Shown: positions 37,182-49,537 of the stretch, one piece after another | How the letters are laid out: every line of letters begins with the position of its first letter | Position numbering within the stretch: the stretch's first letter is position 1 | From: Hemibagrus wyckioides | Lineage: Eukaryota > Chordata > Actinopteri > Siluriformes > Bagridae | Length of the DNA: 64,000 nt | NCBI RefSeq assembly: GCF_019097595.1 | Contig: NC_080710.1 | Location: forward strand, 10,064,280-10,128,279 | Direction: 5' to 3' | The notes under the pieces: generated by a model | What the model saw: only the letters and a program-made list of their open reading frames with translations | The model's database searches: none | Told to the model about the DNA's origin: nothing | Translations under genes and position numbers: made by a program

Positions 37182-37228
<47 letters not shown>

Positions 37229-37920
37229 CGATTGATTGATTGATTTGCAAAAAGTTTACCATCAGCTGTCAGAATCCGTTTACAGAGATTTCGGGTGCCT
37301 CTTGTGGAATCTGAACACCACTGCCCTTTTTCTATCGCACCTTTAGTGTAGAAAAGGAAGCAGTTCACCGGGTGGGATTTTCTTCAATTTGGGAAAAGGG
37401 TGTTGATCGTAGCTTGTTTACATGGCGTAACTACAGAAGGTCAGATTTTCGTAGCGGGCAGAATTCTCAAACTCAGAAGATTTCTCCAATGCCTCTACCT
37501 CGTATCAAACATCTAAGAGACACTAAGAAGGCTCACTTTACCGGAAATAAAAAGGTCTAGACTGAGTTTCTGATTAAAGCACAACATTTGATCTCGATCT
37601 GAGGCTTTACTACGTTTTTGAAAACGCCTTCCCTCCCTCCCTCAATCTTCTCCCAGTGAGAATGGCTTTGTTCTTTCTAAGTCTTTTACACTCGTAACAG
37701 TGTTACGAATTGAGATTTTAAAGCCATACGGTCTTGTAGTGTAATACGACATGGCACATAACGTGAGCGTGTATGTACAGTAAGCTACTTATATTACCCA
37801 CTCTGGACACCTTGAGCTTATAAGTTTCTATCTGACTTTTTTTGAAATCACTGAATATACAGTATGAGAAGTTTTACACCAAACTGTTGCCTCAGTATCT
37901 TAAATAAAAGTCAGATAGAA
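36014..37920 (+). other. probable 3'UTR of the Ig-domain gene
   Basis: Non-coding sequence after the stop. The first well-placed AATAAA in this strand is at 37903-37908, which would give a 3'UTR of about 1.9 kb. It includes a (GATT)n microsatellite at 37181-37243. Confidence 0.45.
37181..37243. repeat. (GATT)n microsatellite
   Basis: About 15 GATT units with one GATC interruption. Confidence 0.95.
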
Positions 37921-39474
37921 TCTTATATTTCTAAGGTCTCAATTCTCAAATGGCTCTGTAATACGATTTCTGATTCATGATTACTAGCTGTAGACGTAGC
38001 AGAGGGAAACGTTAGCTACCAATTTTACCAATATTAGAGAATAAATCTTGCAGTCACTCTTGCTTTTCACTCTCTCCCTCTCTCTCTCTATCTTTCTCTA
38101 ACCTAAGTGCTATAGGCTATGAGCCACGTTCCTCCCCAAAACAGCTGGTCTGTCATTTCGAGATCGATTTTAGCAATACTTAAGTGCAAAGCCTATGCAC
38201 ATGTGCGCACATCAGTCATGAAGGCAGGAGTCCTGCAAGGCAATGACAAAGGATATGCACCATTGTTTTTTCCACATTAAAAAAAAGTATACTTATTAAT
38301 AAGAATCGGTGAATTGCACATCTATTATATAAGCATGCTCTTATAACGATTTATTTAGTAAATGGAATCGGCTCCAGAATGCATCACTGATTTCCGTATA
38401 ACTCATCAAGCGATCCGAAACGCTATATAATGAAATATAAGCTGGAGGAATAAACAGTAACAGTACAATAAGTGAAGACGTTCGGTTTATATGGCATGAA
38501 TCCACTTGGGAACTCAGTGAGATTACTGTAGGTTTAATTAAAGCTTCTTACACAACTTCACAACTTAACCACCACACACCAAAAATATACATATATAAAA
38601 ATATAAAAAAATAAGAAAAAAAAAAATCCCCAGTAAGTATATTCTGTACACTAAAGTGATTTTCTACAGCATGGTAGTACTAGTACACTGGAGTGCATCA
38701 GGGTCTACAGAGTGACAGGAAAAAGGGTCAGGCATGCGTATCGCTGTTGCCTCTGCACCAGATGAAGGTTAAGTGCCTTGCTCAGGGGCACAACCGCATC
38801 CAAACAAAGCGGAACGGGAGGTGACCGTTCTCTCAGACACCAGCTCTTAAAACTTTGTATGATTTCGCTGCAAATCCGTTCACTACCCTGTTAACTCTCC
38901 ACCTTGTCACGCGCTTCACGACGACGCGAAGACACCTGTACACCACCGACGATCGCAACGCTAGTCTCAACAATTATCTAACCTCTAGACGAGTAGTAGT
39001 CATAGTATCTAAGTGTGTTTGCTAAAAATGAAAAAAAAAAAACAAAAACAAATCAAAAAAGATAGCTAAAGGTAGAGCATGAACTCAGTGAAATCATTTT
39101 TCGGAACAATTGATAACATGCATCCCTTTTGTAAAAAACAAAAATTGTATTAAAAAAGCAGTGCTGTTTTGTTTAATATTTAGTGTATGCCCAAAATATG
39201 GGCGATATTTTTTTTGGTTTTTCTCCACACATATTTGTAGTGTGTGCGCGGTATGTGTGTGTATTCCGTGTTTGGTACTTATATGTATTTACTATCAGCA
39301 CCGTGAGAATGCATTAGATGGGTGTGCGTGTGTACGGGGTCTGTGTTTACAATAAGACTACACTGGAGAAACGATGGACGGTGAACGCCGCTGGTTGCAG
39401 GCATTTCATAAGGAAAGCTGCCCCCTGTTTTAATATCCCACTGCCCGATGCTGTTTCTGCTCTCTCTCTCTCAC

Positions 39475-39529
<55 letters not shown>

Positions 39530-39640
39530 GTCTATCTACCTGTCTCTATCTATCTCTTTGTGTCTCTCTCTATCTCTACATCTCTCTGTCTCTGTCTCTT
39601 TCTCTACCTATCTATCTCTTTCTCCATTTCAACCTATCTA

Positions 39641-39673
<33 letters not shown>

Positions 39674-39737
39674 CTGTCTTTCTCTGTCTCACTCTCTGTC
39701 TCCTCTCTCTCTGTCTTTCTGTCTCTCTCTCCATCTC

Positions 39738-39777
<40 letters not shown>

Positions 39778-41642
39778 AGCCCTCTCTTTCGATTTCTCTC
39801 GGCTAATCATTTGGACATCAGGAGTGACAGGATGTGATGTGATGTCATGGTGCAGATGGAGATGTTTGACCCGTGATGTGTCTGATTATAGATTTTAGAG
39901 GCTGGAGATATGCTTTCCTCTACAGAGAGAATAGTAGGTCAAAGAAGCAGCAGATCATGCACTCGAGCATTTCATTCGGTTTTGAACTAAAAGGATAATC
40001 GCTTAAAGATAAGAGACTCATGATAAGGGGGTAAAAAAAAGGTTGAGGCGTCTGTGCTAGATTGTGATTAGGAACTACTCCACAGTCCTGGTGGATTTAA
40101 GGTGAGGATGATTTATTAGTGTGTGTTGCTTTGATATGTTTCTCATTTTGAAATAAAAATTTGAGGAAGCAGATTTAGCTCACACTAAAACGAAAAAAAA
40201 AAAACCCAAAACACCAACAGCAATATTTTGATTGCTTTAACGTGTTCATCACACAGAATCTGGGAAATTAAATATTCATGAATCCAAATTTAGAAGGAAA
40301 AAAAATCAATCCACTGCAGTACATTACAGTGTGAACCAAATTGACCTGGAAATACAAGCAGGCTCTTTAACAGATTTTTCTCTAGAAATAGGGAATACGT
40401 CACAAATAATGTAATTATTGTTTTTGTTTTATTATTAATGTTTGGAATTTTATGTACCGATTCAGTGATACAGGAAATAAACCGAAAACAAAATAGGGTG
40501 CCAAAACTTTTGCACAGCATTATGTGGAGAAATACATTTCAGGCGATTAACGTATCCTTAAATTGCTATGCTTTAAGCTCTTTGTCATTATCTATTATTG
40601 TCACCCTCTTTTCACTGATATCAAGTCACAGGATCCAAGATTGTTCATTCATTTTAGCCTCAGAAAGGAATCTGAAATGATTAAAGCACGCAAAGGAGAT
40701 CATTAGACAGCTTTGTGTAATATTTATTGTCTTAAATCAAGACACTTGTTTGGGTTCAGTGTATGATGAAAACAAATCAACGCAATACACACAGACAAGG
40801 ATTCTTATGCCAAGCTTCTACCGACTTTACACACTTTTTTATTTCCCTTATCAGATGTATAAAAGTACACACAAACTCTTAGGCTTAATTCTCATCAATC
40901 CCAGTTATCACTGCAGAGTTATACGTGCTTTAGCTGCATGGGATGCTCAGTGTCTATGACTCATTGTGTGTGTGAGTGTGTGTGTGGTAAAAGCTTAGAA
41001 GATGGAGCATGACAACAGGACAGCGAGGTTGTTAGCACTGGGGAGTTACAGTTACATCAAAAGGTCCGCAACCGACGGAGTGTGTATGTGTGTATGTGCT
41101 CTAGTCGACGTCCTGCAGGACAACACACAGTTCCACCTGCCTCCGTCTCGTGTCCATCACACGGCCCAGGTTCTCTCCGATGACCTATTTCCAGTCTGTC
41201 CATCTCTGTAGTTTCGTTTTGCACAGACACAAATGCACACGTTTTGTGAAGGAACATGACGTTTGTTATGTTATAATAAAAAGCAAGGTCTAAAAAAAGG
41301 GTTCCGAGTTTTTCTTCTTTTGTAAAAATGTGCTTTGAAACAGTGTCAGTCATGCTATAAGACAGCACACACACACACACACACACTTCATCCCTGTGTA
41401 TTGTTCACATAGTAGATGTAGCTACGTTGTGCCGAGTTCAGCAGGTGACTAGGATAATTATAGGCAGCATGAAGTGAACGTTATAAAACCCAGACACTGA
41501 CTCAACATCCGTCCAATCATTTACATTATCTCTCTCTCTTCCTTTACTGCTCTTCCTCTCTTCTATCATTCATTCTGTCTGCACTAACCTTCAATCCAGA
41601 GAGATTTCATTTCTGACATTGATGATTATTGTTCTATTCATT
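37921..41642. other. intergenic region between convergent genes
   Basis: I see no supportable gene. Contents are AT-rich unique sequence, a (TCTA)n/(TC)n array at 39459-39770 and scattered (CA)n at 41363-41387. The neighbouring genes point toward each other here. Confidence 0.6.
39459..39770. repeat. (TCTA)n / (TC)n / (CA)n compound microsatellite
   Basis: About 14 CTAT units from 39476, then degenerate TCTCTATC repeats, then pure TC and ending in CACACACA. Open frames here are low-complexity Ser/Leu/Tyr strings. Confidence 0.93.
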
Positions 41643-41648
41643 TTTATT
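41643..41648 (-). terminator. polyadenylation signal of the TRIM-like gene
   Basis: TTTATT on the plus strand, AATAAA on the minus strand, about 180 nt past the stop of the minus-strand gene. Confidence 0.5.
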
Positions 41649-41825
41649 CCACATGAAAATTCTTGCAAGACATCAAACCTTTCATACACACACACTATTA
41701 AACAAATGAAAAGAAAAAGAAAGAGCCAACATACTGAATATCAACAGCTATTCTTGAGGTTTTTTTGTAATATACCATTTCTGAGAAATCTTAGAGATTA
41801 GAAGTCCATCTGCTCAATCCTCCTG

Positions 41826-44800
41826 TCAGAGCGAGGGATGGAAGATGGTGATAGGGGCGAGGTTCCTCCCATCATCTGTATCGCAAGGGTTGTAGAACGG
41901 GTAAATAGGCACGAGAATGGAATCCATAGAGAACGAGAAGAGCGGCATCATGGTGAGAGTGTCGTAGAAGGACACCTCCTCCTTGTCGCAGTCCAGGAAG
42001 ACGCCGATGCGGACGGGCAGAGTGGCAGTGCGTATGATCGTAGGCTTGGGGTCAGTGCAGGCTACGATTGAGCTGTTCTTCAACGCCAGTGTCCACAACC
42101 CATTTGCTGTGGTGGATGAGTCCATCTCGCCACGGCACACGTCCTCCCTGGCCACGCCCAGGCGCCAGGCCGTCTTGCCTCGCACCTCCACCTCCCAGTA
42201 ATGCCGACCGTGCATGAAGCCCTCTCGACCCATCACGCAGTAATAATAGTGGAAACGTTTCTTGTTGTCATCCGCAACTGTGTCCTTGTCTTCCTGGAAA
42301 TGCACCGTTGTGTTGTTACCCGAAAGGGTCAGCAGCGGATGAGCGGTCTCAGGGTCGAAGGTCAACAACGATATGTCTGCACATGAGGAAGAGTTCACAA
42401 CAAAGGTAAATCAGCAGAAGTACACAATATACACAAACATTAAATCACCAGTTCTGTTTACTGTATATCATATATACACACATGAGCATTTTATTAGGAA
42501 CATTGATACACCTACGCATTCATGCAATTATTTAATCAGCCAATCATGTGGCAGCAATGCAGTGTGTAAAATTAATGCAGATAAAGGAGTCCATCAAACA
42601 TCAGAATAATTTTGATTGTATCATGATTGTTGCCTATTTTGAGTATTTCTAGAACTGCTGATTTTGGATTTTGTTAACACACAACAGTCTCTAGAGTTAT
42701 TAAGAATGGTGCAATGATGGAAAAAAATAACAACCAGTGATCAGCAGTATTGTGGAAAGAATAAGAACTTTGTTTGATGAGACAGCTCTATGGGGAATGG
42801 CCAGACTGGGCCGAGCTGACAGAAAGGCTATAATAACTCAGATAATCACTCTGTACGATTGTGGTGAGCAGAAAAGTATCCAGTTCTGTCAGCCAAGAAC
42901 AGAAAGCTGAGGCTGCAGTGGGCACAGACTCACCAAAACTAGACGTTAAAGACTGGAAAAACTTATAGCCTGGTCTGATGAATCTTGATTTCTGCTGAGA
43001 CACACAGATAATAGGGTCATAATTTGGCACCAACAGCATGGATCCATGGATCCAACCAGCCTTGTGTTATTAGTCCAGGCTGGTGGAAGTGGTGTAATGG
43101 TGTGGGGAATGTTTTTCTTAATGTCAATCCATCATCACCTGAATGCCACAGTCTATTTAAATATTGTTGCTGATCATGTGCATAGATTCATGTTCACAAT
43201 TTATCTTCTAATAGCTACATCCAGCATGATGATGCACCATGTCACAAAGCAAAAATAGTCTCAAACTGGTCTAATGAGCATGACATTGAGTTCAGTGATC
43301 TTCAATCACCTTCCCAGTGACCAGATCTGAATCCAGTAGATCACCTTTGAGATGCAAAGTGCATAATCTGCAGGAATTATGTACACGATGCAATCATGTC
43401 AATATGGAGCAGAATCTTAAAAGCACATTTCCAACATCTTCTGGAATCCCTGCCATGAAGAGCTGAAGGTGTTTCGAGAGCAAATGAAGGTCCTACACAG
43501 TATTAATATAGTGTTCCTAATAAAGTGCTCATTAATAGTATAAATGTGTATCTCATATCTGTCTCTATTCCCCATGCCCTCAGCAGGCTAACACACAGCA
43601 TTCACAAGCAGACAGAAACTGCACCATGTGTGCCATCAAGCATAGCAGATCTAGTTAAAGTGATATAATTCCATCGATCTTTTGCCTCAGCTATAAATTT
43701 AGACTCAGTGCCTGCTGCAATAATGATCAGTCCTAAAAATGAGACTTCAGGTGAAGTAAGGTAAAGTAAACAGTACTTGGGTAGAGAGAAGCCTTCATGT
43801 GTTTCCAGATTCTGTACTGAACAGGACCCAGAAACTGTCCTGAGCAAATCTCGCTGTCCACCGGAGCCGGACGAACAAAATTCACCTCACATCTGGAGGA
43901 CAAACAGATAGACAGAGTAAAGCATTTAAGTGTGCTCACAGTGAAACATATTTAGGATGTTACAAGAACTAAAATTAGGTTTTTTTTAATTAAAACACAA
44001 AAACCATAAAAATGGCAGTGGTGTAGATCAGGCATAATAATGTAATGTAATAATAATAAAAATGAGCTCCTTTCCATCTTTGAGAATTTAATATTTAAAT
44101 CTACTTTATGAGGAGAACCAGTACACCTGAACATTCATGCAGTTTTCTAATCAGCCAATCATGTGGCAGCAGCACAATGCATAAAATCATGCAGATACAC
44201 GTCAAGAGCTTGATCGAAGCTGACAGGAAGTCTATAGTAACTTCACTCTTTACATCCATGATGAGCAGAAAAGCATCTCAGAGCATAAAAACATCAAGCT
44301 TTCAGGTAAATGAGCTACAACTGAAGAAGACCACATCAGGTTCCACTTCTGTCAGCCAGAATCTGAGGAGATCATATGCACAGACTCACCGAAACTGAAC
44401 AGCTGAAGACTTCAGCTTCATCACCTGGTATTTTTCAAGTCTTCAATTGTCCATGTGTCAGTGAATCTGTATTCATGAGCTCCTCAGATTCTTTTTCTTG
44501 GTTCATGTTTTGTGTTTGCTGAGATGCTAATTACTATAGACTTGCTATAGACTTCCTGTCATCTCAGTCCAGTCTGGTCATTCTCCTCTGATCTCTCTCA
44601 TTAACAAGCTGTTTCATCCTGCAGACCCTCTGCTCACAGGATGTTTTTTTACACCATTCTGTGTAAACTCTAGAGACTGTAGTGTGTGAAAATCCCAGAC
44701 GATAGGCAGCTTCTGAGACACTCAAGCCTGTCCATCTGATGGACCAACAATCTGACCAACAATCAAAAACAACAAGATCTCATTGTTTCTTCATTCTGAT

Positions 44801-46659
44801 GCTTGATGTGAACATTAACTGGAGCTCTTGACATGTATCTACATGATTTTATGTATTGTGCTGCTGCCAAATGAATTAGAAATCTGCATGAATGTGCAAG
44901 GTGTAGAGGTGTTCCTAATAATTTGGACGGTGAGGGTATATTATAGTTAATTGGCAAAAGGAGGTAAGAGGTTTAGTATTTGTGCACAAATAAAACAGAA
45001 TCATCTGTAAGAGAAAGTGACAAAAAGTAAAAGAAAAAGAGATGAATGATGTTATTATTGGTCACAGATTCATAAAACTACTTACACAAACATACTCACC
45101 TCTTCAGGAGCTCTTTGATTTCCTAAAAGAAGGTTTAAAAAAGTAGAAATTGTGTCATATATTTTATTTCACAGACTGCTCCGGTCAGTATTAAGCGCTT
45201 TAGATTCCATTCACACCCTTTTAATCATGTGACGTGTGCTAAACAGTGCCAGAGAGCATCCAGCATGTTCCATGGATCTGTTCCAAACCCTCCTGTGGTA
45301 CCTCCCCCTGTACACTTAACAAGCTGCTTGCAGAAATAATGCAGCGTCGCACACTTAAATCAAACACCCAATCCAGACCACATAAAAAAGACATACATTT
45401 CATGCAATCTCTTTAACTTCTACACAATCGAATTAGCTGAAGTGTTGTGCATAGAGGTTGTAAATGTATGTTATTGCTGGAAAGCCTATAATACACTCCC
45501 ATGAGAAGCACCTTCAGCAGTTTAGGACTGTCGTCTTCTGCTAGCTTGCTGTTCAGAGTCTCGATGGCCCTCTCCAGGTCTCGACCCTGCATGGCAATCT
45601 TCCTCTCTCTTTCCTTCAGCATTTTCACTCGTCTGTCCCGCTCCTTCCTCAGCCGTTCCAGGTCTCTCTCTTCTTCCTCATACAGGAAGTTATGAAGGTT
45701 CTGGAATTCAGCTTGGATTTCCCGCTCCATGTCCTCAAACTGACTCTGCAAGGACAGAGCAGACAAAAAGAAATAAACCTCTAATAGTGAAGATGGAGTT
45801 TGTGTGCTGATGTATTTAAATGGCACTGGAAGTTCACTTTGAAGCTAAAGTTGTATTAAGAATGCAATTTTAGTCCTTTGTATTATGCAGACATGCTCCA
45901 TTAGTGAAGTGTAGTGTAGATTATTAATAAAAAATGAACAGATTTCTCCATCATTTTTACCTCAGCTATTGACCAAAGTCAAGAAATTAGACGTGTTACT
46001 CGATGAATGTTACAATAATCATACAATAAAAGTTAGATATTATTATAAATCAAGAGTAAACAACAGGTTGAGGCTTGGGCTCAAAAAAATTCCTAATGTC
46101 CATTTGGGTCAATTTCAGTGCCTGTGTCATATAACCCTGACCTCTGTAAGAAAACAATTGGATTGTAAATGTTTCAGAGATCTAGACAAACAGATAAGTG
46201 TGCGATGTTGATACCAGGTTAATCCTATATTTTATCTAGTTTTCATGTCTGGAAATAAATAAATATATTTTAATAATAAATTTTTGCCTTCACCTCCACA
46301 TCGATTGCATCTACAAAAGTGTCTTTCTCTGCTTCATGGCATTCATCCACTTCATGTTTAATCTTCTTAATCGCCTGGATGAGTTTCTCCTGTAACACCA
46401 GTGTAGAAATAAATAAACATTTATATGAAATTCCAGGTGTATTACAAAGCCAAAAACATCTGAACCACTATTAAACACTTATTTAATGTATTAGATTCTA
46501 ATTATAAGCATTATCAATAATCCAGGTCACAATGTGCACTTCTCTTCCATGCCTTGGTGTGACCCTTCAAAAGTTTACTCTTACCTTCTGGTCATTCAGA
46601 AGAGACTTGTTGAAGTTGTTGTTTGAGTCCTTCATGTGATTGGTGTACATTCCAGTTTC
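41826..46659 (-). CDS. TRIM-like coiled-coil and PRY/SPRY protein, no RING or B-box found
   Basis: In minus-strand order the exons are 46585-46659 (75 nt), 46294-46389 (96 nt), 45512-45745 (234 nt), 45100-45122 (23 nt), 43777-43892 (116 nt) and 41826-42376 (551 nt with stop). The phases join cleanly into 364 residues. The 96/234/23/116 series is the hallmark of TRIM genes. The first exons give a coiled coil (EKLIQAIKKIKHEVDE, then long RLRKERDRRVKMLK helices). The last exon gives PRY (TFDPETAHPLLTLS) and SPRY (GRHYWEVEV, TAWRLGVA, RIGVFLDC and the final PITIFHP). B30.2 domains are protein-recognition modules. The 75-nt exon encodes ETGMYTNHMKDSN and has a Met at its fourth codon, so it may be the true start. 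The usual RING/B-box exon is not visible between 46660 and the next gene. Two dead Tc1 copies sit in the introns. Confidence 0.83.
42482..43532 (+). mobile_element. decayed Tc1-like element in TRIM-like intron, copy A
   Basis: The inverted ends are ATGAGCATTTTATTAGGAAC (42482) and GTTCCTAATAAAGTGCTCAT (to 43532). Plus-strand remnants of transposase are readable: a catalytic-core W-DES-like stretch near 42970, and AGGSGVMVWGMF near 43080. Several stops and indels interrupt it. Confidence 0.75.
44100..44940. mobile_element. decayed relative of the 42482 element, copy B
   Basis: Shares TCTAATCAGCCAATCATGTG and ATGCAGATAC with copy A and ends GGTGTTCCTAATAATTTGGAC. The internal sequence is partly in inverted arrangement (ATTCTGTGTAAACTCTAGAG near 44660), suggesting rearrangement. 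Confidence 0.6.
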
Positions 46660-46743
46660 CTTGTTAGAGGCAAGCGAAGGAAGATAAACCTTCAGGACGT
46701 CACACGAGAGAGAGTTTTTCGGTTAAAAAGAGGTGGGGGGGGC

Positions 46744-46753
<10 letters not shown>

Positions 46754-46794
<41 letters not shown>

Positions 46795-46796
46795 AG
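46754..46796. repeat. (GA)n microsatellite upstream of the TRIM-like gene
   Basis: About 18 GA units, preceded on this strand by GGTGGGGGGGGCAGAGAGAC. Confidence 0.93.
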
Positions 46797-48648
46797 GACA
46801 GAGACTATGGAAGAGTAATAAATCAAAGGGTGCAGGAGCGAAGGATTGGTCAAAAATGTAACCGACTGAAAGCATATGTTACATGCATGGACTTTCAAAA
46901 CACTGTACTGTCCCAGTCCATCATCATGATAAGACAGCAACAGCTAAGATAAAAGACGCAAACAAAGAGACTGGGTTTATATCTGTCACACAACACACCA
47001 CATGCTCATGGGCATGAGAGAAGAGCTTTCTATTTTTGTCTCGGCTCTGCAACAAGAGACGACGTCAGAGGACAAAGACTGTGAGGTCTGTGTGTGTGTG
47101 TGTTTACAAGTGAAAACAGAGGAACATTATTTTATACAAGTAGAGCCCTGTCTGGTTAAAATTGTCGGAATATTTCCATAAATGGACCGATTGCGTGGTA
47201 TTAGAACAGTGTACTGACCCACTGAGTACTGACAAAGGCATTTTTGGCACCATTACAAATCATGTCAATCAAAAGGTCAAATTGTCTGTCCTTGTTTCTC
47301 CGCCTCACATTCCCACCCCTCACCCATCCAAAGTCCACACCCCTCGCCCCATCCGTCTTTTGAGTACTGCTTGCTAGCCTCCTCTAACCCCTCTCTGCAT
47401 CTCCCATGCCACGCTCCTGTCAAAGTCCTGTCAGTTTGCATAAATATTACTTAGCAGTACAGATGTATTATTCATCTAGTCTGGCTGCTTGTGTGTTAGT
47501 ACTCTTCTGAGTCAGACTTAAGAATGAGATTAAAACCTAGCAATTGCCCTGGATTTTATAGATGGTTCCAGAACAAACGAGTCAGTATCTATTGACTCCT
47601 GCAGTCATAGCAGCATAGTTTCAGCATTTTGCATACAGGAATAACACAAATATACAAATATATATATCTATCTATTGTGGAAAATATTTTTGTCCGAAAC
47701 TATAATGCTCTATTTAATACTCGATTAATACTTTGCTATTATCTGACTCCAACTCCACATTGACCCGACAGCTCAGTCAAGCAAGGCTCTAACTAAAAAA
47801 GCCAAATTGCCCAGACTGGATGAATGCAGATACAAGGTTTTATTTGCAATCAGCACTGGTTACAAGAATTGAGCTGCTCACGAATGAACATCCCAACAAC
47901 CTCCGAAAAAATCTTTTTCTCTTATCTGTTCATAATATTCAAACCATGCCCTCTTTGTTGAGAAAGTCACTCCTATTTTCTTTTTGAAATATTAGGTTCT
48001 GTTTGGACACCATTATCTTTTACTTTTTAACTTTTCCACATTCCATTATAATCAGACTTCCGAGGTCAGTTATATATATAAAAAAAAAAAATAGGCTTGT
48101 TTGCTTTTATCAGTGGGGCTTTGTTTTCATCAACCAGTTCATTTTCACCTCCGAGGACAGCATGGGTACGTTTCAGGGCCACTGCTCTGTCTTAGACTAA
48201 TTTTAATTCATTGCAAACAATGTTTTCTTTCACTTCTACACCTGCTGTAGTTTTAATTGCAGTTTCCTCCCAATTATTCCTAGCTCTATCTTGGACCTGG
48301 GGCACAGCTCCAACCGCAGCCATACCAAGATTGAAACTCCGTCCAAGTCTCATCTACTGTCAAAAAAGTCTGCCAGACGGACGTTACTCCCACTGCTACT
48401 GATTCTACCCAGGCCGTACAATCTCGCACCCAAACCTCGTAGTGTTAAACCCTTCATTGTTAAAACTGTAAATAGAGGTGTCCAATTAACTAAGGTGGTG
48501 CCTGACAACCCAACCATGCTGTTCTCTGATTACTTTATACAAACACAAACAAGAATGCATTCAAATACACTCTAAACACTCCAAAACATTCAAAAACACT
48601 TTAAATGCTCTAAACCATTCAAAAATTACTCCCACACTATCTATCTAT

Positions 48649-48704
<56 letters not shown>

Positions 48705-48719
48705 GGGGGAAGGAGGGGG

Positions 48720-48789
<70 letters not shown>

Positions 48790-48804
48790 GGGGGAAGGAG
48801 GGGG

Positions 48805-48866
<62 letters not shown>
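48649..48866. repeat. compound (GATA)n array with two G-rich inserts
   Basis: Three blocks of GATA units are separated by two nearly identical inserts, GGGGGAAGGAGGGGGG, at about 48705-48720 and 48789-48805. The insert duplication shows that the array grew by copying a unit larger than GATA. Confidence 0.93.
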
Positions 48867-49099
48867 GAGTACAAATGTTAATTATTCTCGTTTAGTGGTA
48901 TGATACACTAAGCTACGACGTTCAGTACCTTTACAAATGAAAAGTCTCTAAGAATTCTATTTTCATTTAAATATGGAAATAAACAAATGCTTTAATTACA
49001 TTGATTGTGTTGCTAAATAGACTATAATTCCTACTTTAATTCCATATTAATCAATATTATAATGTTGTTATTTAGATATATAAAAGTTTGATACAGTTC

Positions 49100-49223
49100 A
49101 TATCCGGCGCATGGTTATAGCGAAAGCGGAAGTAAACAATGTCTGTACCGTTTGTTCGTTTTGAGTTCTTCATGTGAAATATATATTTCAGCGGAGTTCA
49201 TTTCTTACACGTCTGTAACTCAG
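49100..49223 (+). other. ino80e: candidate non-coding first exon of ino80e
   Basis: A segment with GCGAAAGCGGAAGTAAACAA (an ETS-like GGAAGT core) followed by TCTGTAACTCAG and a donor GTCAGT at 49224. The coding start exon begins at 49536 after a normal acceptor. The transcription start is not defined by sequence. Confidence 0.45.
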
Positions 49224-49537
49224 GTCAGTGTCTCAATCTCCTGTCAATGTAAATGCATTTAAAAATAAAAAATAAAAGAGTCGTCGATACTTACAGGCTG
49301 CTGAGAGCATCAAACATCTGACCATGCTAACGGAGAGGATGGCTCTCAGGTTATTAGGTGCAGGGAATCTAAACAAATCTATAGTAGAATTAATCACCAT
49401 CATACCATCTCAGGGTGTTTAATTACTAATGAGAGAAATACGACAGCTTTTACATCTTAAATATAGTACACTGTATTTGCTTTACAAATTTGACCTTTAT
49501 TATTTCACTGTACCCTAATGTCATTTCCTCTCCAGAC

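Larger units (their letters stand above)
46660..49090. other. intergenic region between divergent genes
   Basis: I looked for the missing RING/B-box exon on the minus strand and saw no Cys/His-rich frame. Contents are a (GA)n array at 46754-46796, AT-rich sequence, a short plus-strand stretch with a retroelement-like feel near 48290-48570 that I cannot identify, and the (GATA)n array listed separately. Confidence 0.55.

Noticed and set aside
39318..39898. Ser/Leu/Tyr-rich frames of 112-162 residues
   Set aside because: Translations of the TCTA/TC microsatellite.
48211..48575. Two overlapping plus-strand frames with a gag-like feel
   Set aside because: Too short and without a definable motif; I could not tie them to a retroelement, and no flanking LTR is visible.
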